From contig JAFKFF010000222.1 of assembly GCA_017307315.1 (NCBI GenBank), positions 1 through 19,134 on the forward strand: a stretch of 19,134 nt of DNA, in the 5' to 3' direction. Under the pieces are notes generated by a model that ran no database searches, was not told the origin of the DNA, and was given only the letters and a program-made list of their open reading frames with translations. Made by a program: the position numbers and the translations under genes. This DNA comes from Alphaproteobacteria bacterium (GTDB lineage Bacteria > Pseudomonadota > Alphaproteobacteria > Micropepsales > Micropepsaceae). How positions within the stretch are numbered: the first letter of the stretch is position 1; every line of letters begins with the position of its first letter. Of this stretch, positions 7,421 through 19,080 are shown piece by piece.

Positions 7421-7453
7421 TCCTATTCCGGATAGGATACCCACCTATCCTAT
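7421..7453 (+). promoter_or_regulatory. Putative DmeR operator overlapping its own start codon
   Basis: A perfect inverted repeat, ATAGGATA (7432-7439) and TATCCTAT (7446-7453), flanks a six-base C-rich centre CCCACC (7440-7445). A further TCCTAT half-site lies at 7421-7426 and forms a second dyad with ATAGGA at 7432-7437. A/T-rich arms around a G/C tract are the known form of RcnR/DmeR-type operators. The right arm covers the first two bases of the dmeR ATG (7452). A possible -35 TTGACA lies at 7389-7394, but no good -10 follows it. Binding of DmeR here would block both initiation and the ribosome region. Confidence 0.7.
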
Positions 7454-7724
7454 GGCGCACACGAAGGGACGAGAGGATGTGCTCGCGAGGGTTCGGCGTA
7501 TTGCTGGTCAGGTCGAGTCTGTCGAGCGCGGGTTGGAGCGCGGCGCTGCGTGCGGCGAGGTTCTTCACCTTGTCGCAGCGGTGCGCGGTGCGGTGAATGG
7601 ACTGCTCGACGAGATCATTGTGGACCACCTCGATCAGCATGTTGCGAAGCCAGGGCTGAACGACGCCGACCGCCTCCATGCGGCGGAGGAATTGAAAACC
7701 GTTGTTCGCCGTTACTCGAAGTAG
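7452..7724 (+). CDS. dmeR: DmeR/RcnR-type Ni/Co-responsive repressor
   Basis: A 90-residue all-helical repressor of the CsoR/RcnR family. It begins MAHTKGREDV, so H3 is retained, and carries C34, H59 and H63 in the helices (AACGEVLHLVAAVRGAVNGL, then IIVDHLDQHV). This matches the RcnR set H3, C35, H60, H64 allowing for one missing residue, and argues for Ni/Co rather than Cu(I) sensing. Longer upstream in-frame starts (7359) lie inside cueR and would bury H3, so the ATG at 7452 is preferred although its ribosome site is weak. The downstream neighbour, eight bases away, is dmeF, the regular partner in rhizobia and other alphaproteobacteria. The operator-like inverted repeat overlaps the start. 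Confidence 0.88.
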   Translation: MAHTKGREDVLARVRRIAGQVESVERGLERGAACGEVLHLVAAVRGAVNGLLDEIIVDHLDQHVAKPGLNDADRLHAAEELKTVVRRYSK

Positions 7725-7732
7725 GTTCGATA

Positions 7733-8722
7733 ATGACCATCGCCTCTCAAGCAGACCGCTTCACGCACGATCACATCTTTCTTGGAGCGTCTCACGACGC
7801 CAACGCGCGCCGCACGCTTTGGGTGGTGGCGCTCACGGCGACGATGATGGTCGGAGAAATCATCGCCGGGTATCTGACGGGCTCGATGGCGCTCCTTGCG
7901 GACGGCTTTCACATGGCGACGCACGCTGGAGCATTGAGCGTCGCGGCTATCGCATATTCCTATGCGAAGCGACATGCCTCGGATCGCCGGTTCAGCTTCG
8001 GGACGGGCAAAGTCGGCGACCTGGCGGGGTTTGCCTCGGCGTTGGTCCTCGCCGTCATTGCGATCGGCATCGGCGTCGAATCGGTAGTCCGGCTGTTCCA
8101 GCCGATCACAGTGGCATTCACCGAGGCGACGATCGTGGCTGCAATCGGCCTCGCCGTGAATGTTGCCAGCGCCTTCCTGCTGGCTGGAAGCCATTCCCAC
8201 GATCACGGGCATGGCCGTTCTCATGCCCACCACGCTCATGGCCACGAGCACCACGATCACGCGCATGACGATCACCGTGACCATCCGGTGGCGGGGATGC
8301 GCAGCCAGGACAACAATCTTCGCGCTGCCTATGTCCACGTCCTTGCCGACGCGCTGACGTCGGTGCTGGCGATCATCGCGCTCCTTTCTGGACGCTTCTT
8401 GGGTTGGGTGTGGCTCGATCCGGTGATGGGGATCGTCGGCGCCCTCGTGATCGCCCGCTGGTCATGGTCGCTGATGCGTGAGACCGCTTGGGTGCTGCTT
8501 GACCGCACTGACGAGCACGTCGCCAAGGAAATCCGTGAGCTGGTTGAAGCACCGGGCGATGTGCGGATTGCCGACCTGCATGTCTGGCGCGTCGGCCCCG
8601 ATGCCCATGCTGGCATCGTGAGCGTCGTAGCGGAAAGCGCGGTGGATCGCGCTGCGATTCAAGAGCGGCTCAAGCCAGTCCATGAGCTGCGCCATCTCAC
8701 CATAGAGATGCGGGCGATATGA
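7733..8722 (+). CDS. dmeF: DmeF-type cation diffusion facilitator (Co/Ni efflux)
   Basis: A 329-residue CDF exporter driving divalent cations out of the cytoplasm by proton exchange. It has about six membrane helices, the TM2 motif LLADGFHMATHA (D57, H60, H64) and the TM5 motif HVLADALTS (H202, D206), and a cytosolic C-terminal domain from about 250. A His-rich loop at 154-184 between TM4 and TM5 (HSHDHGHGRSHAHHAHGHEH and onward) carries 14 His. The N-terminal THDHIFLGASH and MMVGEI segments are typical of DmeF. Frame-compatible starts upstream lie within dmeR; the ATG at 7733 fits the family N-terminus. The stop overlaps the next gene as ATGA. Substrate Co/Ni is inferred from family and from DmeR next to it. 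Confidence 0.92.
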   Translation: MTIASQADRFTHDHIFLGASHDANARRTLWVVALTATMMVGEIIAGYLTGSMALLADGFHMATHAGALSVAAIAYSYAKRHASDRRFSFGTGKVGDLAGFASALVLAVIAIGIGVESVVRLFQPITVAFTEATIVAAIGLAVNVASAFLLAGSHSHDHGHGRSHAHHAHGHEHHDHAHDDHRDHPVAGMRSQDNNLRAAYVHVLADALTSVLAIIALLSGRFLGWVWLDPVMGIVGALVIARWSWSLMRETAWVLLDRTDEHVAKEIRELVEAPGDVRIADLHVWRVGPDAHAGIVSVVAESAVDRAAIQERLKPVHELRHLTIEMRAI

Positions 8723-8913
8723 ACTCGCCCTGCGTTGGAATATGCCGCTTCGACGGCCGCACAGGCTGGTGTCGAGGCTGCGGACGAACCACCGGGGAAA
8801 TCCGGGATTGGAAACGGGCGCAGCCTCATCAGCGGCGCCGGATCGACTCTGACCTTCCGAGACGGCTTGCTAAACTGGCGGCAAGCGGCAAAGCGTGGAA
8901 ATTGAGCGAATGA
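8719..8913 (+). CDS. DUF1289 small cysteine-rich protein
   Basis: A 64-residue protein with the DUF1289 pattern: PCVGICRFD at the start, WCRGCGRTTGEIRDW in the middle, and a basic C-terminus. Four Cys (C5, C9, C18, C21) could bind a metal ion or an iron-sulfur cluster; this is inference, since the family has no established function. The start overlaps the dmeF stop (ATGA) and the stop overlaps the next start (ATGA), so it is translated as part of the metal operon. The length is normal for the family. Confidence 0.87.
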   Translation: MNSPCVGICRFDGRTGWCRGCGRTTGEIRDWKRAQPHQRRRIDSDLPRRLAKLAASGKAWKLSE

Positions 8914-9416
8914 CCGCGTGGTTGGCAGAAGCTAAGCGCGCCGGCAGCCGGGCAGCCTTGCCTTATCCTCCCGGCCGCTTATGCTCATTGATCGTGACAA
9001 GATTGACTGGACATCTAGCTTTCCGGCTTTGCTCCGCACTATGCGCGGCGCTGATGCTCGTCTTTGCCAGCGCCAGTATGGCAAGTGTTGTGGATCAGAT
9101 TCAACATCAGGCCGGTGCTCCCAGCGACCACGAGCATCTTGCGTTCAGTAAGATCGTCGTCGAGGTAGACGACCACCAGCACGATACTCATGAGTCGCAC
9201 CCTGACGATAGCGAAGACGCTCCTGACCATCAGCCGGGAACTGGAAACCACCACCACGTTGATAGCGGCTCGGGACTGTTCATGCCGGTATCGCACAAGG
9301 CATCTTGGATGTTCTCGGGGGATTCACTTTGGCGTCCTGCAGTCGATAGCCGAATGCCCGGCTTTCTAACTCACGGTCCCGAACGACCTCCTAAGAGCAG
9401 CGCGATCCGCACCTAA
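8910..9416 (+). CDS. Small exported His/Asp-rich protein preceding czcCBA (CzcI-like position)
   Basis: I do not recognise a named family. The reading frame encodes a hydrophobic export signal (LAFRLCSALCAALMLVFASA), then a His/Asp/Glu-rich segment (ASDHEHLAF-like start, DDHQHDTHESHPDDSEDAPD, GTGNHHHVD), then a tail with RMPGFLTHGPERPPKSS. Size, export signal, His content and the terminal Arg-Pro-Pro motif recall CzcI-type proteins that precede czcCBA elsewhere, but the match is only general. The ATG at 8910 overlaps the DUF1289 stop; a GTG at 8994 would place the export signal right at the N-terminus and may be the true start. GTG at 8895 is also in frame. Likely role: periplasmic metal buffering or signalling for the Czc pump (inference). 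Confidence 0.7.
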   Translation: MTAWLAEAKRAGSRAALPYPPGRLCSLIVTRLTGHLAFRLCSALCAALMLVFASASMASVVDQIQHQAGAPSDHEHLAFSKIVVEVDDHQHDTHESHPDDSEDAPDHQPGTGNHHHVDSGSGLFMPVSHKASWMFSGDSLWRPAVDSRMPGFLTHGPERPPKSSAIRT

Positions 9417-9474
9417 GCCGCCGCGTCACTTGAGGCGCGGCATTCGCCACGCCTGCTCGTGAGGCCGACTTGTC

Positions 9475-10754
9475 ATGTCATTTACGTTTGCTGCGCGCCC
9501 ACAAGCGCGCCTGCGGCGCGCGCTTGCGATAGGCGCGACGCTCGCTGCCCTGTCCGCTCCGTCGATCGGAGCGGCCCAGGAATTGAGTTTATCAGACGCC
9601 CTCTCCAGGGTCGCTAGCGGCGATCCGATTGTGGCGGCGAGCGCCGCGCGAGTCCAAGCGGCCGAGGCGGCTATCGCCCAAGCCGACGTGCGGCCCCGCG
9701 ATGTCGTAGGCGTCGATGTCGAGGATTTCGCGGGAACCGGCCCTTATTCGCCGATTGGTCGATCACAGACGACCGCTTGGTATGAGCGGACTTGGGAGCG
9801 GGGCGGACAGCGGCAGGCACGTATTGGTGCGGCGCGCTCCGAGCTTGGGGTTGCCACAGAACGCAATCGCCTGCGCATGTTGGACCTGCTGGCTCAAGTG
9901 CAGACTGCATGGGTCGAAGCGCTGGCTGCCGAGGCTGCGGTTCCGATTGCTGAGCAGCGTCTTGCAGAAGCCCAGCGGGTCGAGGCGGAGGTTGATCGCC
10001 GCGTCGGCCGGGCGCTCGATCCGCTTTTCGCCCGGGAACGCGCACGAACCGCCGTGGCACAGGCCAGGATCGCGCTGGATCAAGCACGCGAGACGGCGCG
10101 GATCGCCAGGGCGGGTCTGGCATCCTATTGGGGCGGAACAGCCGACTTCCGGCTTGATCGCGCCCTATTCGAGATGCCGGGCGCGACGGCAGCGCGAGCC
10201 GAGTCCAACCCTGATCTCGCTTTGCTCGCGGCCGAGCGCGACGCGGCCGGCGCGCGGCTTCGCCTAGCCGAGACGGCGAATGTTGGAAATCCGACCGCTC
10301 GCTTCGGAGTGCGCCACTTCGGTGACGATAATGACGTTGCGCTCGTCGTTGGCGGGTCGATCCCACTCGGCAGCCGCTCCGCTAACCGCGGCAATGTGCT
10401 TCGCGCCCAGGCTGACGCCCAAGCGGCCGAAGCCGAAATCGCCGTTACCCGTGGTCAAGTCGCGCGTGAGATTGATCGGCTGGTGGCGGAGCGTGCGGCG
10501 ATCCTCACTGAGATAGGCCGGCTCGATAGCGAGGTGCTGCCCAGCGCCGAACGCGCGGTGGTGCTCGTCCGCGACGGTTTCAGGCGCGGCGGCACCGCCT
10601 TCACCTTTCTTGAGGTGAGTCAGGCTCAGCAAGCCGTCGTCGATGTGCGGTCGCGTCGCGTCGATCTGCTGCGTCGGTTTCATCTGGCGGGAGCGCGGCT
10701 CGACCGGCTCACCGGCCGCCACGCTCCCCTCCTTTCCAGCGCGGAGATTCGCTG

Positions 10755-10755
<1 letters not shown>
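9475..10755 (+). CDS. czcC: CzcC-like outer-membrane efflux protein (TolC family)
   Basis: A 426-residue outer-membrane factor that forms the exit duct of a heavy-metal RND pump. The signal peptide ends near AAQE (residues 33-36), followed by LSLSDALSRV, the usual start of CzcC/TolC helices, and two long coiled-coil halves rich in Ala, Arg and Glu. The second half includes a GGSIPLGSRSANRGN segment, the beta-strand junction common to CzcC proteins. Length is close to the usual 420. The start ATG has GAGG (9461-9464) upstream. The stop and the czcB start share one base (TGATG). Metal specificity (Co, Zn, Cd or Ni) cannot be read from this component. Confidence 0.92.
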
Positions 10756-15204
<4,449 letters not shown>

Positions 15205-15213
15205 GTCTGTCCA

Positions 15214-15245
15214 CTCCCACGCGCCGGCCCCCCGGCGCGTGGGAG
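15214..15245 (+). other. Perfect 14-bp intercistronic hairpin after czcA
   Basis: CTCCCACGCGCCGG (15214-15227), a CCCC loop, then CCGGCGCGTGGGAG (15232-15245): a perfect 14-bp stem ten bases after the czcA stop. No T-run follows, and a strong ribosome site AAGGAG (15251-15256) comes six bases later for the next gene. It may stop part of the transcripts, protect the upstream mRNA 3' end, or mark a processing point. A classic intrinsic terminator is not supported. Confidence 0.75.
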
Positions 15246-15263
15246 ACCGAAAGGAGTTTCCTG

Positions 15264-15983
15264 ATGAGTTTCCTTGCCACCATGCAGCGCGGCCCTCGAA
15301 ACAGGCTGATGCTGGCGCTCAGTCTGCTCGCGCTCTCATTCTGTTTTGGCGTTGACGCCTTCGCCCACAATGTCGCCGAGGGGGACAAGGGCTACATTCA
15401 GGAAAGCAGCGGCGTCCTGTTTTTCCCATTCGTCTATCTCGGCGCCAAGCACATGGTCACGGGCTACGACCATCTGCTGTTTCTGTTCGGCGTGATCTTC
15501 TTCCTCTACCGGATGAAGCACATCGCCACCTACGTCACCCTGTTCGCGGTTGGGCATTCGACGACGATGCTGTTCGGGGTGCTGACCGGGATCAGCGCCA
15601 ACGCCTATCTCATCGACGCGATCATCGGCCTCTCGGTGGTTTACAAGGCGCTCGACAACCTCGGCGCATTCCAGCGCTGGTTCGGCGTCCAGCCCAACAC
15701 GAAATGGGCGACGCTGATTTTCGGCTTCTTTCACGGCTTCGGTCTGGCGACCAAGATTCTTGAGTTCGAGATTTCGCCGGACGGCCTGCTTGCGAACCTC
15801 ATCGCGTTCAACATCGGCGTCGAGATCGGACAGCTTCTCGCCCTTGCCGCCATTCTGATCCTGATGGGCTTCTGGCGCCGGACGAGCAGTTTCATGCGCC
15901 ATGCCTTCGCCGCCAACACCATCCTGATGGCCGCCGGCTTCGTGTTGGTCGGCTACCAGCTCGTCGGCTTCGCCGTCGCCTGA
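15264..15983 (+). CDS. HupE/UreJ-family membrane protein
   Basis: A 239-residue membrane protein with an N-terminal signal or first helix (LMLALSLLALSFCFGVDAFA, then HNVAEGDKG) and about six further helices. HupE/UreJ marks are GAKHMVTGYDHLLFLFGV (about residues 59-76), VGHSTTM, FGFFHGFGLA and FNIGVEIGQL. HupE and UreJ proteins are secondary metal permeases, mostly tied to nickel or cobalt. Genes of this subtype accompany czc clusters, where direction and metal are unsettled. The start ATG has AAGGAG seven bases upstream. It is separated from czcA by a strong hairpin and followed after 18 bases by the anchored protein, suggesting the two form a unit. Confidence 0.87.
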   Translation: MSFLATMQRGPRNRLMLALSLLALSFCFGVDAFAHNVAEGDKGYIQESSGVLFFPFVYLGAKHMVTGYDHLLFLFGVIFFLYRMKHIATYVTLFAVGHSTTMLFGVLTGISANAYLIDAIIGLSVVYKALDNLGAFQRWFGVQPNTKWATLIFGFFHGFGLATKILEFEISPDGLLANLIAFNIGVEIGQLLALAAILILMGFWRRTSSFMRHAFAANTILMAAGFVLVGYQLVGFAVA

Positions 15984-16001
15984 TTTCAAGGAGTCTCGAT
16001 C

Positions 16002-16655
16002 ATGTTCAACGCACAGCGCCCCAACCTCGAAGACCTGCCGACCAGTCGGCAATTGATCCGGGCCACCCTCATCGCCGCCGCTTCGGCCGGCGCCCTCCTC
16101 GTCGTGGTCGTTCTGCCATCGGAATACGGAGTCGATGCCACTGGAGCCGGCCGCGCGCTGGGCCTCACGCAGATGGGCGAGATCAAGATGCAGCTCGCCG
16201 ACGAAGCCGCGCGGGACGCGGCCGTTGATGCCGCGGCCTCGGAAGCGACAGGACGGCCGGCAAGCACGGAAGCATCCACTGGCGGCGCTCGGCCCGCAAC
16301 GGCCCAAGCCGAGCCGGACACGCCGAGCGCGGCCGCCAGCCGTAACGACACCACCCGACTGACGCTCGCGCCGGGGCAAGGGGCGGAAATCAAGCTGACC
16401 GCTACACAAGGCACGCGGATCGCCTTCGACTGGTCGGTTGAAGGGGGACGCGTCAACTACGACACGCACGCCGACGCGCCGGGCATCTCGTATCATGGCT
16501 ACGGCAAAGGCCGGGAATCGACGGGCGAGCGAGGCGAGTTGGTTGCGGCCTTCGACGGAAGCCACGGCTGGTTCTGGCGCAACCGTTCCGGCGCACCCGT
16601 CACGATCACGCTTCGCACGCAAGGCGCGTATGGCGAGGTCAAGCGAGTTGTCTAA
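16002..16655 (+). CDS. Membrane-anchored periplasmic protein of unknown function
   Basis: A 217-residue protein of no named family known to me; similar genes are usually labelled only 'transmembrane anchor protein'. One membrane helix lies at about 20-38 (the AAASAGALLVVVV part). An Ala/Pro/Glu-rich linker covers about 60-115. A compact, beta-looking domain covers 117-217 (RLTLAPGQGAEIKL, GTRIAFDWSVEGGRVNYDTH, then a GSHGWFWRNRSG motif). Candidate metal or ligand residues are H156, H165 and H188, with W190 and W192. AAGGAG (15988-15993) precedes the ATG by eight bases. Location directly after the HupE-like gene suggests a partner or metal receptor for it (inference). Confidence 0.82.
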   Translation: MFNAQRPNLEDLPTSRQLIRATLIAAASAGALLVVVVLPSEYGVDATGAGRALGLTQMGEIKMQLADEAARDAAVDAAASEATGRPASTEASTGGARPATAQAEPDTPSAAASRNDTTRLTLAPGQGAEIKLTATQGTRIAFDWSVEGGRVNYDTHADAPGISYHGYGKGRESTGERGELVAAFDGSHGWFWRNRSGAPVTITLRTQGAYGEVKRVV

Positions 16656-16739
16656 CTCCGATCTCATCGGCCGGCTCTGCCGCTGGACGTGGAGCGCCGT
16701 GACCCATCCAACACTGTCAACGCACCGAACGAGGTAGCG

Positions 16740-18071
16740 ATGCTCTCGGTATTGGCCAATCGAACCTACCGGCATCTGTTCTTGGCGCAGATCATCGCGC
16801 TAATTGGCACCGGCTTGGCCACGGTCGCGCTGGGCCTTCTCGCCTATGATATTGCCGGGGCGGATGCGGGCGCGGTGCTCGGCACGGCGATGGCGATCAA
16901 GATGGTTGCCTACATCGGCGTAGCTCCAATTGTTGGCGCTTACGCAAGCCGCTTGCCGCGCCGTGCCTTCCTCGTAGCGATGGATGTGATCCGGGCGCTT
17001 ATCGTTCTGGCGCTGCCATTCGTGAATCAAGTTTGGCAAATCTATTTGCTGATCTTCGTGCTGCAATCGGCATCGGCCGGATTCACGCCGACCTTTCAAG
17101 CGACCATCCCCGACATCCTGCGCGACGAAAGGGACTATACCAAAGCGCTGTCCCTATCCCGGCTCGCTTACGATATGGAGAGCCTGACTAGCCCAATACT
17201 CGCCGCCGCCTTGCTGACGGTGATGAACTTCCATTGGCTTTTCTCAGGCACAGCCATCGGCTTCGCCTGTTCGGCGCTGCTCGTGCTGGCGACGGTTCTT
17301 CCGCGCCCGACCGCGCGGAAAACGGACAAAGGAATCTACGACAACACGACACGCGGCGCCCGGCTTTATCTCGCAACGCCGCGGCTACGCGGCCTGCTGG
17401 CCGTCACACTCGCCGCCGCCGCCGCTAGCGCTATGGTCATCGTGAATACTCCCGTGCTGGTGCAGGCCATGCTGGGACGCGGACAAAGCGCGGTGGCCAT
17501 TACACTTGCCGCGTTCGGTTGCGGCTCAATGCTCGCCGCTCTCTTGCTGCCTCGTCTGCTCGAAAGGCTTTCGGACCGAACGGTAATGCTTTCCGCCGCG
17601 TCGGTTATGACGATTGCACTGGTCGCACTCGCGCTATTCTGGCGCGGCGATGTGCCTCCTGATTGGGCTGTTGTCCTCACCGGCTGGCTGGTGTTGGGCA
17701 TCGCCTATTCCGCAAGCATCACGCCAGGCGGCCGCCTCCTTCGGCGCTCGTCGGCCGAAGCGGATCGCCCAGCCCTGTTCGCCGCGCAATTCGCGCTTAG
17801 TCATGTATCTTGGCTGATCGCATATCCCCTCGCGGGTCAGGCTGGCGCGATTGGCAGCATGGCACTCGCCTTCGCTGCAACCGCCGTGCTTGCGGCGATC
17901 GGCACGATCATAGCGTTCAAAATCTGGCCGACCGAAGATCCCGAAGTCGTAGCTCACTCGCATAGCGATTTGCCGCCGGGGCATCCGCACCTTGTTGAAG
18001 GACATCCGAGCGGTGGTGCCCGCCACGTCTTCGTGATCGACGAGCTGCACCCGCATTGGCCGATCAGGTGA
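16740..18071 (+). CDS. MFS exporter with His-rich C-terminal tail (NreB-like in form)
   Basis: A 443-residue major-facilitator transporter with about 11-12 helices. It begins MLSVLANRTYRHLFLAQIIA, and PRRAFLVAMDVIRALIV marks the usual loop after helix 2-3. The C-terminal tail (399-443) carries eight His: HSH at 406-408, GHPH at 414-417, then H422, H429, H437 and H439. NreB and NrsD nickel exporters also end in His-rich tails, so divalent metal export is likely, with nickel the first guess; the core sequence does not prove it. An upstream ATG at 16689 is in frame, but the family N-terminus and a GAGG near 16731 favour 16740. The LysR gene begins nine bases after its stop. Confidence 0.85.
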   Translation: MLSVLANRTYRHLFLAQIIALIGTGLATVALGLLAYDIAGADAGAVLGTAMAIKMVAYIGVAPIVGAYASRLPRRAFLVAMDVIRALIVLALPFVNQVWQIYLLIFVLQSASAGFTPTFQATIPDILRDERDYTKALSLSRLAYDMESLTSPILAAALLTVMNFHWLFSGTAIGFACSALLVLATVLPRPTARKTDKGIYDNTTRGARLYLATPRLRGLLAVTLAAAAASAMVIVNTPVLVQAMLGRGQSAVAITLAAFGCGSMLAALLLPRLLERLSDRTVMLSAASVMTIALVALALFWRGDVPPDWAVVLTGWLVLGIAYSASITPGGRLLRRSSAEADRPALFAAQFALSHVSWLIAYPLAGQAGAIGSMALAFAATAVLAAIGTIIAFKIWPTEDPEVVAHSHSDLPPGHPHLVEGHPSGGARHVFVIDELHPHWPIR

Positions 18072-18080
18072 TCGTCGCAG

Positions 18081-19028
18081 ATGCCATTTGACATCCGCCA
18101 AATCCGCTATGCCGTAGCCGCCGCCGACCACGGCAGCTTCTACCGTGCGGCGCGGGCGTTGGACGTCGAACAGTCCACGCTCAGTCGAAATATCCTCAAG
18201 CTGGAGAGTTCGCTTGGCGTAAGGATATTCAATCGTTCGCGCGCTGGCGTGACCACGACTATGGCCGGAAGCGCTTTTATCAGGAGCGCCAGAACGATGG
18301 TCGTTCACGCAGATAAGCTGGTCGCCACTATGAGGGCAGCCGGACAAGGGCGGGCCGGCGGGCTGGTGATCGGTTACAATGGTGCGGTGTCGGCCGGCAA
18401 TCTGCGTGCTACGATGTTGAGTTGGCGCGATGCTCATCCCGATGTCGAGCTTGACGGGATCGAAGCAGACCGGGGAGCCCTGCTTGCGGGTCTTGATACG
18501 GGTGAGATCGACCTCGCAATCACGATGGGCGAAGCGAAGCACGACGGCTACCGCCGCGAAGTGTTCTGGAGCGAGCGTTTGCTGGTCGCGCTTCCCGCCG
18601 CGCACCCGCTCGCCGGGTTTGAGAAAATCCATTGGACGGACTTGCGCAATGAGCGGTTTCTACTGACGGCTGCCGATCCAGGCCCGGACCTACGCGACCT
18701 TATCCTTGGCCGCCTATCCGTCCTTGGTGGCCAGCCAGACATACGGCTTCATCATGTTAGCCGGGAGAGCATTCTGAGCCTTCTTGGAGTGGGGCTCGGC
18801 ATATCTCTAATCTGCGAAGGAGCAACAGGCGCTCGGTATCCCGAAGTCGTCTATTGCCCGGTCTTTGGCGAACAGGGACCGGCGCTGATTGCCTACTCGG
18901 GGCATTGGCGAGAGGACAATGCCAATCCTGCCCTCAAGCGCCTCTTGGCGTTCGTGCGCAGCCGATATGCCCTCTCCTTTCAGAATGCCTTGGCGTTCAT
19001 TTTGACGCCGATTTGCGCTATTATTTGA
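18081..19028 (+). CDS. LysR-family transcriptional regulator
   Basis: A 315-residue LysR-type regulator. The N-terminal winged helix (about 1-62) reads IRQIRYAVAAADHGSFYRAARAL-like and then STLSRNILKLE and LGVRIFNRSRAGV. The effector domain starts near 92 (GGLVIGYNGAVSAGN) and has the two-lobe pattern LDTGEIDLAITMGE, VALPAAHPLAGF and SILSLLGVGLGISLICEG. The effector is unknown. AGGTGA (18066-18071), overlapping the MFS stop, serves as ribosome site, so it is transcribed with the MFS gene rather than divergent from its target, which is less usual for this family. My impression is that close relatives occur on sphingomonad plasmids and mobile regions; this needs a search. Confidence 0.92.
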   Translation: MPFDIRQIRYAVAAADHGSFYRAARALDVEQSTLSRNILKLESSLGVRIFNRSRAGVTTTMAGSAFIRSARTMVVHADKLVATMRAAGQGRAGGLVIGYNGAVSAGNLRATMLSWRDAHPDVELDGIEADRGALLAGLDTGEIDLAITMGEAKHDGYRREVFWSERLLVALPAAHPLAGFEKIHWTDLRNERFLLTAADPGPDLRDLILGRLSVLGGQPDIRLHHVSRESILSLLGVGLGISLICEGATGARYPEVVYCPVFGEQGPALIAYSGHWREDNANPALKRLLAFVRSRYALSFQNALAFILTPICAII

Positions 19029-19080
19029 GCTCGCGGCCGCCTTGAAAAATCAGGCCGGTCATCGTTCGGAGATTACCGTT

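Noticed and set aside
8994..9033. TTGACT at 9003 as a further MerR-type promoter
   Set aside because: The following 19 bases contain no CTGACA-TGTCAG dyad and no -10 match; it lies inside a coding frame.
9417..9474. An imperfect stem (GCCGCG 9420-9425 and CGCGGC 9436-9441) before czcC as a terminator
   Set aside because: The stem is short with a ten-base loop and no T-run; such pairings are common at this GC content.
15336..16775. A 479-codon open frame on the minus strand across the HupE-like and anchored-protein genes
   Set aside because: It covers two well-formed plus-strand genes with good ribosome sites, and its product shows no fold or motif.
19036..19056. A bulged stem (GCCTTGA...TCAGGC) after the LysR gene as a terminator
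   Set aside because: Only six pairs with a bulge and no T-run. It could be chance.
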